The notes beneath the pieces were generated by a model. It worked only from the letters and a program-made list of their open reading frames with translations, did not search any database and had not been told where the DNA came from. A program made the translations under genes and the position numbers. A stretch of DNA of 64,000 nucleotides from Clitoria ternatea. Its lineage: Eukaryota > Streptophyta > Magnoliopsida > Fabales > Fabaceae. Location of the stretch: positions 101,981,718 to 102,045,717 of the forward strand of contig CM075675.1 in the NCBI GenBank assembly GCA_037962975.1, in the 5' to 3' direction. Below are positions 11,585-25,112 of this stretch, piece after piece. Every line of letters starts with the position of its first letter. The stretch's first letter is position 1.

Positions 11585-12037
11585 AAACACTTAGTGGATT
11601 CTGGGTTCAACTTGTTTCTGATTTTTTAGCAAGACTCTGCAAAAATTTCGCAAGGAAGTTCGTTGCTTGCTCTACGAGACCTTTTTCATTCTTCATCTTC
11701 ATCATCATTACCTGAGGTAATTATCTCTTCTTCCCCTGTAAACCTCGTCTTATTTTGGGTCTGTTATTCTTGCTTGAAGAGAATGTAGTTTATTTAGGGG
11801 GAGAATAATTTCTCGCAACCCTAATAGTCATGGGGAAGAATCCTTGTGATTCTTTTTAGGGTTGAGTCATGTCGCTCAGAAAGGGGATCTTACTCACTGT
11901 GGAAAGTGACTTTTCCCTTCTCAGAGTCGTCCTCTGATTGTAGTCGCTTTGTAGAAGATGAAGTGAGTAATGATTATCACCTTTCTGACGACATAATTTC
12001 TTATCGTAGATTAAAGAATTCGGTCTAGACGATTCAA

Positions 12038-13699
12038 ATGGCTACTGGAGAAGGAACTTCTGGAGATAGTGCCATTTTAAAGACAACTAAAGGTCTTTAT
12101 AGCGTCGCTGTTTCCAGGCTGAATTGGGAAGAGCTTCAGGCCAAATGGCCTTTCTGTTGGGTGTCCAGCGAATTCAAGGACTTGGCTTCCCGTCATGCAG
12201 ACGAGGAAGGATCCTGGATTCAGCCAAGGTTCACGCTCAATGCGGAAGAGGAAACGAAAAAGTGGTATAGGGTATATGCACCACTCCCAACAGAACGGAT
12301 ATGCCACGTCGTCCCCAATGACCGTTCAGTATATATGTACGATTTCATCTTTCATTACCTGGGAGTTCGTTTCCCTTTAACTGAACTTCAGATGGGTGTG
12401 CTGAGGTTTTTAAACTGTGCACCCTCCCAACTTCATCCCAACGGTTGGGGCCTCATCCGTGCTTTGGAGGTTTTGGGTGAACATTTCAACTTCACGCCTA
12501 CTGTGGCAATGCTATTTTACTACACCCAAGTAGTTCGGAGGGCAAATAAGCAAGGCGGTGTTGGTTTGGTGACGCTCCGGACTCTCTGTTCTTTTGTGAA
12601 CTTTGAGTCTTACACCGATTCAGCCAAAGTTGATGGAAAGTCGTTTAAGACCTACTTCACCCGGATCTCTATTAAGAAGAGCAAACCGATATTTTGGTAG
12701 GATGAAGAGGGTGTTAACAAATTTCCTCTGAGTTGGACCCATAAGCATTTTCTCATGAGCTCCCACGCATATTACGCTGATCAATCCGAGCTGTCTCCTG
12801 AGTCGTCAAAAGTGTTGTTCGCACTTGAAGCACATACTACACGTCGCAACGTATTTTCGTGTAGGCGTCTTTTAAGTAGTTCAAGCGGAGTCCGGGATGA
12901 TTATCTGTGTAATACTCATTTTATTTCACTTTTTCTCCTTTGTAAAATATATCGAACATTTTACAGTTGCTAATCTCTTGTGCTTGTTCATGCAGGTGAA
13001 ATAGAACAAGAAACTCCGGAAATGAATAAGTTGAAGGGATTTAAGGCGGCGGGTAAATCCGTTGCCCACGAAAATGAGATTAAGCCTAAGCCCTCCACAA
13101 AGGATCGTCCTAAGTTAATCATCCTGACCTCGGATGCTGAAGGGGACATTCCGCTGGCTGAGGGCGGTTCATCCAATGTTGGCGCAGTCACGGGTCAGCC
13201 CTCAGTCACTGAGAGAAGGAGAAAAATTAAGAATGACTCTGTGGGGGGTCCGTCCAAGAAGCGTAGAACTTCGGAGGATAAACCTGTTGAAACCTCGGAA
13301 GCAGTTGTTGCTTCCTCCGGACTTAATAAAGGAATTGCTGCCGGGGTTTCTGGGGCGAAGCTGACCTCCTACCCAACCACCTCGTTTCTCACCCCCTTCC
13401 TCTCATACCAGGGATCTACTCCAGCTACTCTTCCACAGCCGATGTATAAACTCCGGCCTACGCTCAGCACTAAAGAAATTAAAGAAGCATGTGAGGCCGG
13501 AAGGTGGCAGTTAGCCGAACTTGCTGGAATGCTTTATTCAGTCAGCGAGTTGGCTGACAATTTCGATAAGGTTGATGAGCTGAGTGATAAATTGGAACAA
13601 CTCAACCTTTCATCGGGGAAAGACAAAGCCACCATCAAAACTGGCGACTACACTAGTACTTTGAGAGTCAAGTCAATCAAATTGATAGCGCATGTTTAG
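12038..13699 (+). pseudogene. Transposase_28-like ('putative gypsy type transposon') protein, broken by one stop
   Basis: Exon 1 starts at ATG 12038 in a good plant context (CAAATGGCT) and reads 220 codons to a TAG at 12698-12700. The same frame continues for about 70 more sensible codons (DEEGVNKFPLSWTHKHF follows), so the TAG looks like a single nonsense change, not the natural end. A likely intron (GT at 12909, AG at 12994-12995) joins phase 1 to an exon ending with TAG at 13697-13699. Residues about 90-170, with YDFIFHYLGVRFPLTELQ and LHPNGWGLIRALEVL, resemble the Transposase_28 domain (PF04195) common in plant repeats. Exon 2 is basic and low in complexity, with a PSKKRR nuclear-signal-like cluster. 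The molecular role of this family is not established. It may be the first ORF of the surrounding retroelement. The domain assignment is from memory. Confidence 0.6.
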
Positions 13700-14105
13700 T
13701 CTAGTCCTTAATTATTTAACTTCTTTTGTTTGTATTTATGTCATTCATTTTTGATATTTATGTGTTGTTATTGTTGAACCTTAGGGTATACAACTTTATT
13801 ATTATTGTTCTATATTTGTTCATTGTGAAGGATGGGTAAGGTACAGGTTTGGATTCCCCTCCACACACCACGTTCACAATTTGAACACACTTTCAAGTGG
13901 GACCCTGTACTCGGGTCCAAATGAAGCTTAAGATTAGGGGAGGTTGTTAGCGATGTCATTTGGGATGTACATCCTGTCTGGCTATCGTAAAAGCCTCAGT
14001 TAGAGTTTGACTTATTCATGGTGCCTCACACCTAGTAGAGTTCCTATTATTGTAGTCAACGCCATGGGTAGGATCTTAGCTCTAGTGACCTTACCTAGTT
14101 AGAGT
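13700..14105. other. Remnant downstream of the Transposase_28-like gene
   Basis: No ORF is supported. A purine-rich 'agattaggggagg' near 13930 is followed by TTGTTAG, which could be a polypurine tract and LTR start, but I find no matching second LTR. It ends with AGAGT, the left target-site copy of LTR A. Confidence 0.35.
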
Positions 14106-17100
14106 TGTAACATCCTATTTTCATCACAAATAGGAAATAGATATTAATATATATTTCTTGAGAAATACTTACTATAAGTTAGTTTATTATTATCATTTTT
14201 TTAAAATTTTGGTATTTATATTTTTATTATTTGTTTTTTTAAAATAATAATAATAAAAAAATAAAAATATTTCTGAATGAGAATTTTAAAGTGACTTAAT
14301 TAGTATTCACTAATTAAGAAAATTATATTAAGAATTTTTAATATCTTTATTATTCACCATTTTTATTTTATGTTGTTATATTTTTGTTTTTTTACATATT
14401 TAAGATTTAACTCTTATTAGAATTTTAAAATAAAATTTTGAAGGAATAAGACATGGTTCTTTTGAACTTTTTGATCTACATAATATTTATGATTTTCTGG
14501 AATTTTTTGAAAATTTTGAATTATTTTAATAAAATAATATATTTTAAATAATTTTAAATTCATATAAAGTTGCTTAAAATTAAAAATATTTACAAGAATG
14601 TAAAGTTAAATTATAAGAAAATTTTCTAAAATCCATTTCAAGTAGACTTATCTAAAAATTATCGGTTTGAGAAAAATCTTGATTTTTTCTAATCGTTAAA
14701 AAATTAGAAACGTATCAATAAATTTTTATTAACAGAAAATTTTAGATTTTTAAAATTTCAGCTTTATATTACTTATTATAAAATTAGTGAGGACTGATAT
14801 AATATCGCTAAATTTCAAAAAGGACTCATTTTGAATATTTAAAATATACCGAGTGAAGGGTTACTATTTGACTTAATAATTTTGCCGATAGTTACTATGC
14901 AAAATACTGTGCATGTATGAAATTTTCAAAAGATGCACAGTAACCAGGAATAAAAAATTCAAAAATGTATAGTATTTTTATATTAAAATAATGGAATGCA
15001 TAGTAAATTTTTTTCCTATAAATACCGAAGGATTTCTTCTTTAGAATTCACAATTTCAGATTAAGTTTTCTTAATATAGTAGTGCTAGTGAGATAGTGGT
15101 GGATGTGAGAGAGAGAAATAAATTTTTTTGGAAGAAGGTTTTGCTAAAATTCTAAGGTACGAATACCTCACTTTTATATTTTTTGGGTTATTTTCATATC
15201 GTTTTTAGAAATCTGTTATTATACTGGAAATAATATTATTTTAAGTTACTATTATGCATAGTAACACTATTTTAATAGTAAATTACTATTTCAATAGTAA
15301 ATTACTATTCAAATAGTAAATTACTATTTACTGTTACTATTTACCTTTACTGTTACTATTTACCTTTACTATTCACGTTTTACTATTTACCATTACTATT
15401 CACGATTTACTATTTACCGTTACTATTTACTATTTACTATTTACTGTTACTATTCACGTTTTACTATTTACTATTACTATTTACTGTTACTATTCACTAT
15501 TCACTATTCAAAATTTACCATTTTTTATTTTAAGTTGTAATCTTAATTTTTATCTTGTAATTATATTAAAATGAAATTGGTATGTTTTAGAACTCGGAGA
15601 CGAGGCACGCATGGATTTTCAATAACGAATCGGTATACAAGAGGTAAGGGGGAGTGAGATAAGAATATAATATGAAAGACATAAGAATAAAAGGAGGAGT
15701 CCCCTACTCCTTTTAAATTTAATAATATTATTATTTTAAAGTAATAACTTCTCAACTTAAAATTTATAATAAATTTAATATATTGTGTAACTTATTCTGA
15801 AATATCTATACATGGATCTGAATTATTATAACTTATACGGACTGGACTAAACCTATGCAAGGACTTGGATTTTTATATCCTATATGGATCGAACTAAACC
15901 TATGCAAGGACTTGGATTATTATGACCTGTCTAGACTGAACTATACCTATGCGAAGACTGGATATATAGACTTATATAGACCTGTGCGAGGAATGGACTA
16001 TAAGGACTCAAAATCAAATCTACTAATTTAAATAACCATTAAAAATTTGAATTATATTTATAAGCGATATTTAGTTGATTTGACTTGATTATAATTAATT
16101 ATATTTGATTTCGATTAATGATATTGTGATTTATAATATTAGACTGTGATTAATAATATGCAATTATGATTGATGATATTTGATTGTGATTGATGAGATT
16201 ACTATACTTGATTGTGGTTGATGAATGATTGATGACCTTGTGATATAAAGTTTGAGCATATAGCAAGCATGACGGAAAGTTAAAACTCAGTAAGAATTTT
16301 CTTACCTTACTCTTTAAATTTTTATTCCAAGAGAAAGTGTTTTATAATTATTTTAGTCTTTTATTTCTTCTTAGAAATAATTTTATTAACTTTATTTTTA
16401 ATCTCTATAATAAAATCTAGTATTAGAAAGAAGCTATTTTATGAAAATCAGAGGTTGAGATAATTAATTCTTGAATTAAAGAAAATTTTTATAGTTTTAA
16501 GTATTCTTAGTTAATGATTTTAAATTATTTTCTTTAGAAATTAGAAGTTTAAAGTAAATTATTTTGGTTTTCCCCAATGAAATAACTAAAGAATATTTTG
16601 TGGAGATTTCAAAAACTCAATCTAGTTAAGATTCAAATTGAGAAAGATTATGTAAATATGTGAAGATTTTTAAGAGAAAGCTTTGAGATATTTAAGGCTT
16701 GGAAACTCAATTTTGGTAAGATCTGAATTTGAAGACTGTACTAAATTATTTCAGTATAACAAAAGTTCAAAGAAGAACTTATGGAAATGTACAGTTTATT
16801 GTGATGATTTTGTGAACCTTTATGGTATTTAATAGTTGAGTTTCTAAAAGCCTTAACCAACTAAATATGCGAGTAGTTCATGCATCATGAATCATTAAAG
16901 AGAAATGAGATGTGATATTGCCTGGGGACGGATTATAGAAACCGAGGATACATTAGAGGAGGCTTAATTGCGAGCCTCGGGATGAGAGAGTGTGAAAGGG
17001 TGCTTCAGGTGACCTGGGGTCGCTCCCTAGTGTCGGGTACTTTCACAATAAAAACTTTCTCAGTCTGACTAGTCTCTAAGTGTTTCCACGCCAGTTGAGC

Positions 17101-17948
17101 TGTTCATATGCCATGAAGGCATTTATGTTATTATTATCCAGAATTTATGAAACAGTGTAAACTCCTGGTTGGCCAAGTGCAAACTAAAACTTTAAGGGCC
17201 CACATGCATAAACTGAATGAGATAGTAGCATAAGCATTACATAACATTCATGTGATTGTGACATTCTATATGGATGGTTATGAATGAAAATATAAGTGTT
17301 ATGTATGTGGAAACCCTATATTCATAATTGATTGTATATGAGATTATGACTGATATTACTATATTAGTTTGTGAAAACCCTTATGCTTATGTCTTATCTA
17401 TAATATATTATATTTTGTTTCTCACTCCTTCTTGTTTGAATTTTTGTGTCTAAAATATATGTTATATGATATATAGCTAGCAGTCCAAGATGGAAGGATA
17501 TATAATTACAAGAGGATAAAGTGGTCTCATCCTCAATCGATTAGATGAAGAGATATGACAAGAGTAGGATTCAAAAACTCAATGGTTCAAGGACTAGGAA
17601 ATGATTGTTCACATTTGTAGTAAAGGTATAGTTTAGTTTTATTTTGCCTTATTACAATATCAAGTAGATAATTGTAACAAGGTAAAGGTTAAACTTTGAT
17701 AAACTCTTTCATTCGGATATAATATTGTAATGATTTATCACTTATGATTTCTATAAATTATTTTGTCATTATGGACAAATATTGAAAGACAAATTTTTTT
17801 TTTACTTTTAATATTCAAAGGAAATTAGATGTATATACGTCCTTGTATACACGAGATAAAGAGTGATAATATGTATATCTTTCTAAAAGTTTTTTTTTAA
17901 AAGTAAGAAGAATACATATATATCTCGTGTATATAAGGGGGTGTTACA
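14106..17948 (+). mobile_element. Solo LTR A (long gypsy-type LTR, 3843 bp)
   Basis: It begins TGTAACATCC and ends GGGGGTGTTACA. Flanking bases are AGAGT (14101-14105) and AGAAT (17949-17953), a 5-bp target-site duplication with one mismatch. No internal region or second LTR is present, so this is a solo LTR formed by LTR-LTR recombination. It shares most of its length with LTR C (inverted), and parts with B and D. It holds a TACTATT-type array (15240-15510) and a conserved GC-richer block (about 16918-17110). There are no genes. Confidence 0.88.
15240..15510. repeat. TACTATT-type short tandem array in LTR A
   Basis: Imperfect repeats of 7-18 bp are built from 'ttactatt', 'caatagtaaa' and 'ttactattcacg'. 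Equivalent arrays occur in LTR B (about 19250-19505) and, inverted, in LTR C (about 23765-23990), so the array is part of the LTR family and not a separate satellite. Confidence 0.85.
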
Positions 17949-18406
17949 AGAATAGCTGCCAAATGTGAGATGTCACTATTATGGAAGCCTTAGAATCCAG
18001 TAGGCGGCCTTTAGATAAACCCAATTTAGGGCATAGAGGGGTAAACATTCCTTTTACCTTTACTCATTCTCTCTTTCTCTCTCAATGGGCAAACATTCCT
18101 TTTACCTTCAGATGAAGTCAGTGGATCACTTGCCTTTTTGATGGATCCCTTTCAAAGTAAACGTCATTTTTTATGATCTAATGATTCTTCAATGGGTAAG
18201 CAACCCTTTTGGTTGCACACATTCATTTTCACTTTCAAGTCTTAGGCTATGGGTTCTTTGAATCATCAAAAAACCACGGGAAGCCGCAAGTCTTTTAAGG
18301 ACGATCAAAGAGCCCGTAACTCTTTTTTTTATTTACCATCAGCTCCATTAGTCGTTACTCCCTTCAGGTGAAAGAAAATATTTTGAAAGTGAGAAATGTA
18401 ATGTAA
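17949..18406 (+). other. Fragment of the decayed Ogre-like element between LTRs A and C
   Basis: This is the host sequence into which A and C inserted: its right end ...gaaagtgagaaa continues at 25113 as ...cctggaggg after removal of C. It contains pyrimidine-rich DNA with duplicated 'ggcaaacattccttttacctt' phrases and stop-interrupted short frames. It is inferred to be the 5' part of an Ogre/Tat-like element because ORF1-like and gag-like remains follow downstream. Confidence 0.5.
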
Positions 18407-19453
18407 CACCCCTATTTTTATTTTTATATTAAAATTTTGAAGGAATTAAATTATGGTTCTTTAGAACTTTTTAATCTACGTATTATTTATGATTTTTTGG
18501 AATTTTTTGGAATTTTGGAATTTTTTTTAATAAAAATAATATTTTTTAAATAATTTTAAATTCATATAAGTGACTTAAATTAAAAATATTTATAAGAAAG
18601 TGAATTTAAATTATAAGAAAATTTTCTAAAATCCGTTTCAAGTAGACTTATCTAAAAATTATCGGTTTGAGAAAAATCTTGATTTTTTCCAATCGTTAAA
18701 AAATTAGAAACGTATCAATAAATTTTTATTAACAGAAAATTTTAGATTTTTAAAATTTCAACTTTATATTACTTATTATAAAATTAGTGAGGACTGATAT
18801 AATATCGCTAAATTTCAAAAAGGACTCATTTTGAATATTTAAAATATACCGAGTGAAAGGTTACTATTTGGCTTAATAATTCTGCCGACAGTTACTATGC
18901 AAAACACTGTGCATGTACGAAATTTTCAAAGAATGCATAGTAACCTGGAATAAAAAATTCAAAAATGCATAGTACTTTTATATTAAAATAATGGAATGCA
19001 TAGTAAATTTTTTTCCTATAAATACCGAAGGATTTCTTCTTTAGAATTCACAATTTCAGATTAAGTTTTCTTAATACAGTAGTGCTAGTGAGATAGTGGT
19101 GGAAGTGAGAGAGAGAAGAAAAGTTTTTGGAGAGAAGGTTCTGCCAAAATCCTAAGGTAAGAATACTTCTCTTTTATATTTTTTAGGGTTATTTTTATAT
19201 CGTTTTTAGAAATCTGTTATTATACTAGAAATAATATTATTTTAAGTTACTATTCTGCATAGTAAAATACTATTTCAACAGTAAATTACTATTTCAACAG
19301 TAAATTACTATTCAAATAGTAAATTACTATTTACTGTTACTATTTACTGTTACTATTCACGATTTACTATTTACCGTTACTATTCATGATTTACTATTTA
19401 CCGTTACTATTCACGTTTTACTATTTACTGTTACTATTCACTATTTACTATTT

Positions 19454-19487
<34 letters not shown>

Positions 19488-22400
19488 TACTATTCAGAAT
19501 TTACCATTTCTGTTTTAAGTAGTAATCTTAATCTTCGTCTTATGCTTATACTGAAATAAAATTGATATTAATATTTCTAGAAATCGGAGGCGCAAAGCAA
19601 ATCTCTTTTTGGTAACGACTCAAGGTAAGGGGGAGTGAGATAAGAAGTATAATATGAAAAGACATAAGAATAATGGGAGGAGTCCCCTACTCCTTTTAAA
19701 TTTAATAATATTATTATTTTAAAATATTAACTTTTTAACTTAAAATTTTTAATAAATTTTAAATTAAATATCTAGTTTAACTAACTCTAACATACCTATG
19801 CAAAACTTGGATCATTATGACCCATATGGACTGAACTATACCTATGCAAGGACTGGATTATATGGACTTATTTATACCTATGCGAGGAATTGACCCAAAG
19901 GACTAAAAATTGACTATATTAATAATTATTAAATTTTGTATTATGATATGTATTAATGATATTTAATTGATTTGATTATGATTTGATTATGATTGATTGA
20001 TTGATGATATTTAGTTATGATTGATACTGTTTGATTTTGATTGATGATATTGTAATGTGGAGTTTGAGCATATAGCGAGCATGACGGAAAGCTAAAATTC
20101 AGTAAGAATTTCTTACCTTACTCTTTAAATTTTATTATCTTTTATCTCTTCTTAGAAATTATTTTTAACTTTATTTTCAATATTTAGAATAAAAAAAAAT
20201 TAGTATTTATTTTAGAAAGAAAATATTTTATGAGAATTTATTTAATTAAATCTTGAGTTAAAGAAAAAATATTGTAATTTTAAGTATTTTTGGTTAATAA
20301 TTAATAAAACAAATTTTTTTTGAAAGAAAATTATTTTATTTTTTCCAACTTAATAACTAAATATATTTGAAAATAATTGAGATTCCTAAATTTGATTTTG
20401 TTAAGATTTAATTTGAGAAAGATTATGTAAAGTTTTATATGAGAAAGTTTTAGATATTTAAGGCTTAGAAACTCAAATTTCAGTGAGATTCAAAAACTGT
20501 ACCAAATTTATTTCTGTGGGACAGAAATTCAGAGAATCGAGAAAATGTACAGTTTATTGAAATAATGTTGTAAACCTTTAAGGGATTTAATAATTGAGTT
20601 TCTAAAAGCCTTAACTAACTCAATACGCGAGTAGTTCATGCATCATGAATCATTAAAGTGAAATGAAATAATATTGTCTGGGGACGGATTATAGAAACCG
20701 AGGATACATTAGAGGAGGCTTAATTACGAGCCTTGGGATGAGAGGGTGTGAAAGGGTGCTTCAGGGGACCTGGGGTAGCTCCCTAGTGTCGGGTACTTTC
20801 ACAATAAAAACTTTCTCAATCTGACTAGTCTCTAAGTGTTTCCATGCCAGTTGAGCTGTTCATATTATTATTATCCGGACTTATGGAACAGTGTAAACTC
20901 CTGGTTGGCCCAGTGCAAATTAAAATTTAAGGGCCCACATATATAGGTAAGTTGTGATGAAGATATTGCATAACATTCATGCATTCATAATTGATTGTGT
21001 GTGTGATTGTGATTGATATTATTAAGTATTGGTTTGTGAAAACCCTTTGTTGCTTATGTCTTATTCGGAAATATTATATTCTGTTTCTCACTCCTTTCTC
21101 CGTGTTTTTGTTTCACATGTTTTAAATTGATGGTTCAGAGGGAAGGATCGAAGAATATCGGCAGTAAATATAGCACGTTCTAGAAAGGGAGCTCGGTATG
21201 AATACCGTGGTCCAATGACTAAATAATGTTAATAAGTAACTGCTTCTGGGCCATAGAGTTTCCTCTCTTTCTTATAATGTTTAATATTTATTTCCGTTGG
21301 ATGAATGTAAAATTACTTTATAAAGTTTTAATAATATTTATGAGGTATTTCAGCAATAATGTATATAATTTATTCCGATAGTTTCTTTTTAACAATCATA
21401 TCTTTAGTAAAAAAAAAAAATTACGAATTTTTCTAGAATTTATTAAGGTGTAACAGAGGGTGTTACATGTAACACCCCTTTATATACACGAGACATATAT
21501 CTATTCTTCTTGCTCTTTTTTTAAGAAAGATATACATATTTATCACTTCTTATCTCGTGTATACAAGGACGTATATACATCTGATTTTCTTTGAATTTTG
21601 AAAGTAAGAAGTTTCAAATCATTCATAATGATAAAATGAACTTTCAGAAAATCATAAGTGATCAAAGATTACAGTATCATATCCAAAGAATAAGGTTTAT
21701 TAAAGTTTAACCTTTACATTGATTTACAATCATCCAACTTAATATTGTATTAAGGTAAACTAAAACTAAAAATTTAATACCTCTACTTCGATTGTAACCA
21801 ATTATTTCCTTATCTTCAAACCATGTGATTTTGAATCCTATTCTTGTCACATCTCTTCTCCTATCTGATTGAGGATGAGACCCATTTACCTTCTTGTAAT
21901 TTCATCCTTTCATCTTGAACTGCTAGCTATATATCATATAACATATATTTTGGACACAAAATTCAAACAAGAAGGAGTGAGAAACAGAGTATAATACTTT
22001 ACAGATAAGACATAAGCATAAGGGTTTTCACAATCTAATATAATAATTTCAATCACAATCATATACATAATCAATTATGAATGTAGAGTTTTCATAACAT
22101 AACAATTATATTTTCATTCACAACCACCCACATAGAATGTCACAATCACATGAATGTCATGCAATGTTTTTAATACTATAATTTCATTCATTCTATGCAT
22201 GTGGGCCCTTAAAGTTTTAGTTTGCACTTGGCCAACCAGGAGTTTACACTGTTCCATAAATTCCGGATAATAATAACATAAATGCCTTCATGGCATATGA
22301 ACAGCTCAACTGGCGTGGAAACACTTAGAGACTAGTCAGACTGAGAAAGTTTTTATTGTGAAAGTACCCGACACTAGGGAGCGACCCCAGTTCACCTGAA

Positions 22401-25112
22401 GCACCCTTTCACACCCTCTCATCCCAAGGCTCGCAATTAAGCCTCCTCTAATGTATCCTCAGTTTCTATAATCCGTCCCCAGGCAGTATCACATCTCATT
22501 TCTCTTTAATGATTCATGATGCATGAACTACTCACATATTTAGTTAGTTAAGATTTTTAGAAACTCAATTATTAAATACCATAAAGGTTCACAAAATCAT
22601 CTCAATAAACTGTACATTCCCATAAGTTTAGTACAGTCTTCAAATTCAGATCTTACCAAAATTGAGTTTTCAAGCCTTAAATATCTCAAAACTTTCTCTT
22701 AAAAAAACTTTACATATTTATATAATCTTTCCAAATTTGAATCTTAACTAGATTGAGTTTAGAAATCTCGACCATAACAAAATATCCTTTAGTTATTTCA
22801 TTAGGGAAAACCAATTTAAATTTTTGATTTCTAAAAGAATAAATATATATATATATATTTATTTAAATCATTAATTAAGAATACTTAAGACTATAAAAAT
22901 TTTCTTTAATTCAAGAATTAATTATCTTAACCTCTGATTTTCATAAAATAGTTTCTTTCTAATACTAGATTTTATTCTAGAGACTAAAAATAAAGTTAAT
23001 GAAAATTATTTTTAAGAAGAAATAAAAGACTAGAATAACAATAAAATACTTTTTCTTAGAATAAAAATTTAAAAAGTAAGGTAAGAAAATTCTTACTGAG
23101 TTTTAACTTTCCGTCATGCTTACTATATGCTCAAACTCCATATCACAAGGTCATCAATCATAATAAAATATTATCAATCACAATATCATCAATCATAATC
23201 AAATTATGTCAATCACGATCAAATAATATCGATCACAATTAAATATCAATAATAATTATAAACAAATCAATTAAATATAATTCAAATTTTAATGGTTATT
23301 TGAATTATTAAAATTGATTTTGAGTCCTTATAGTCCATTCCTTACATAGGTCTATGTAAGTCCATATAATCCAGTCCTTGCATAGGTATAGTTCAGTCCA
23401 TATGGGTCATAGTGGTCCAAGTCCTTGCATAGGTATAGTCCAGTTCGTATAGGTTATAAAAATCTAAGTCCTTGCATAGGTATGTTAGAGTTAGTTAAAC
23501 CAGATATTTAATTCAAAATTTATTAAAAATTTTAAGTTAAAAAGTTAATATTTAAAATAATAATATTTTCAAATTTAAAAGGAGTAGGGAACTCCTAACA
23601 TTATTCTTATGTCTTTTCATATTATACTCTAATCTCACTCCCCTTTACCTCTTGTATACTGATTCGTTATTGTAAATCCGTGCATGCCTCGTCTCCGAGT
23701 TCTAAAACATACCAATTTCATTTTAATATAGTTACAAGATGAAAATTAAGATCACTACTTAAAGCAGAAATGGTAAATTTTGAATAGTGAATAATGAATA
23801 GTAACAGTAAATAGTAAAACGTGAATAGTAAAGGTAAATAGTAAATCGTGAATAGTAATGATAAATAGTAAAATGTGAATAGTAACGGTAAATAGTAAAT
23901 CGTGACTAGTAAAGGTAAATAGTAACAGTAAATAGTAATTTACTATTTGAATAGTAATTTACTATTGAAATAGTGTTTTACTATGTAGAATAGTAACTTA
24001 AAATAATATTATTTCCAGTATAATAATAGATTTCTAAAAACGATATAAAAATAACCCTAAAAAATATAAAAGAGATGTATTCGTACATTAGAATTTTAGC
24101 AGAACCTTCTTCCAAAAAAATTTATTTCTCTCTCTTACTTCCACCACTATCTCACTAGCACTACTATATTAAGAAAACTTAATCTGAAATTGTGAATTCT
24201 AAAGAAGAATTCCTTCGGTATTTATAGGAAAAAAAATTACTATGCATTCCATTATTTTAATATAAAAGTACTGTACATTTTTTGAAATTTAAAACCTGAT
24301 TACTGTGCCCCTTTCGAAAATTTCGTACATGCACAGTGTTTTGCATAGTAAATGTCGGCATAATTATTAAGCCAAATAGTAACCTTTCACTCGGTATATT
24401 TTAAATATTCAAAATTAATCCTTTTTGAAATTTAGCGATATTATATCAGTTCTCACTAATTTTATGATAAGTAATATAAAGTTTAAATTTTAAAAATCTA
24501 AAATTTTCTGTTAATAAAAATTTTTCAATTTTTTTACGATTGGTAAAAATCAAGATTTCACTCAAACCGATAATTTTTAGATAAGTCTACTTGAAATGGA
24601 TTTTAGAAAATTTTCTTATAATTTAACTTTACATTCTTGTAAATATTTTTAATTTAAGTAACTTTATATGAATTTAAAATTATTTAAAATATGTTATTTT
24701 ATTAAAATATTTCAAAAATTTCAAAAAATTCTAGAAAATCATAAATATTATGTAGATCAAAAAGTTCTAAAGAACCATAGTCTAATTCCTTCAAAATTTT
24801 ATTTTAAAATTCTAATAAGAGTTAAATCTTAAATATGTAAAAACATAAATATAAGAACATAAAATAAAAATGGTGAATAATAAAGATATTAAAAATTGTT
24901 AATATAATTTTCTTAATTAGTGAATACTAATTAAGTCATTTTAAAATTCTCATTCAGAAATATTTTTATTTTTTTATTATTAAAAAAAATAATTAAATAT
25001 AAATACCAAAATTTCAAAAAAATGATAATAATAAACTAACTTATAGTAAGTATTTTTCAAGAAAGATATATTAATATCTATTTTCTATTTGTGTTGAAAA
25101 TGGGATGTTACA
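18407..25112 (-). mobile_element. Solo LTR C, inverted, with LTR B nested near its end
   Basis: After removing B, C runs from TGTAACACCCC (21468 onward, with its first five bases also present at 18407-18411) to ...GGGATGTTACA at 25112, about 3645 bp. Flanks are AGAAA at 18402-18406 and AGAAA at 25113-25117, a perfect 5-bp target-site duplication that only appears once B is removed. C is the reverse complement of an LTR closely related to A, including the TACTATT array and the GC-richer block (about 22300-22490). It is a solo LTR with no internal region. Confidence 0.88.
18412..21467 (+). mobile_element. Solo LTR B (3056 bp) nested in LTR C
   Basis: It begins TGTAACACCCC and ends GAGGGTGTTACA, flanked by TGTAA at 18407-18411 and TGTAA at 21468-21472. 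The duplicated bases are the first five bases of LTR C, so B inserted 5 bp inside C and is younger than it. It is related to A but has its own start and end, so it is a separate subfamily. The conserved block is at about 20675-20860. Confidence 0.88.

Noticed and set aside
15240..15510. A CRISPR-like regular array
   Set aside because: Units are short, contiguous and imperfect with no spacers, the DNA is plant nuclear, and the same array recurs in related LTRs.
14106..25112. LTRs A and C as ends of one inverted or large element
   Set aside because: They are in opposite orientation and have different target-site duplications (AGAGT/AGAAT and AGAAA/AGAAA), so they are separate insertions.
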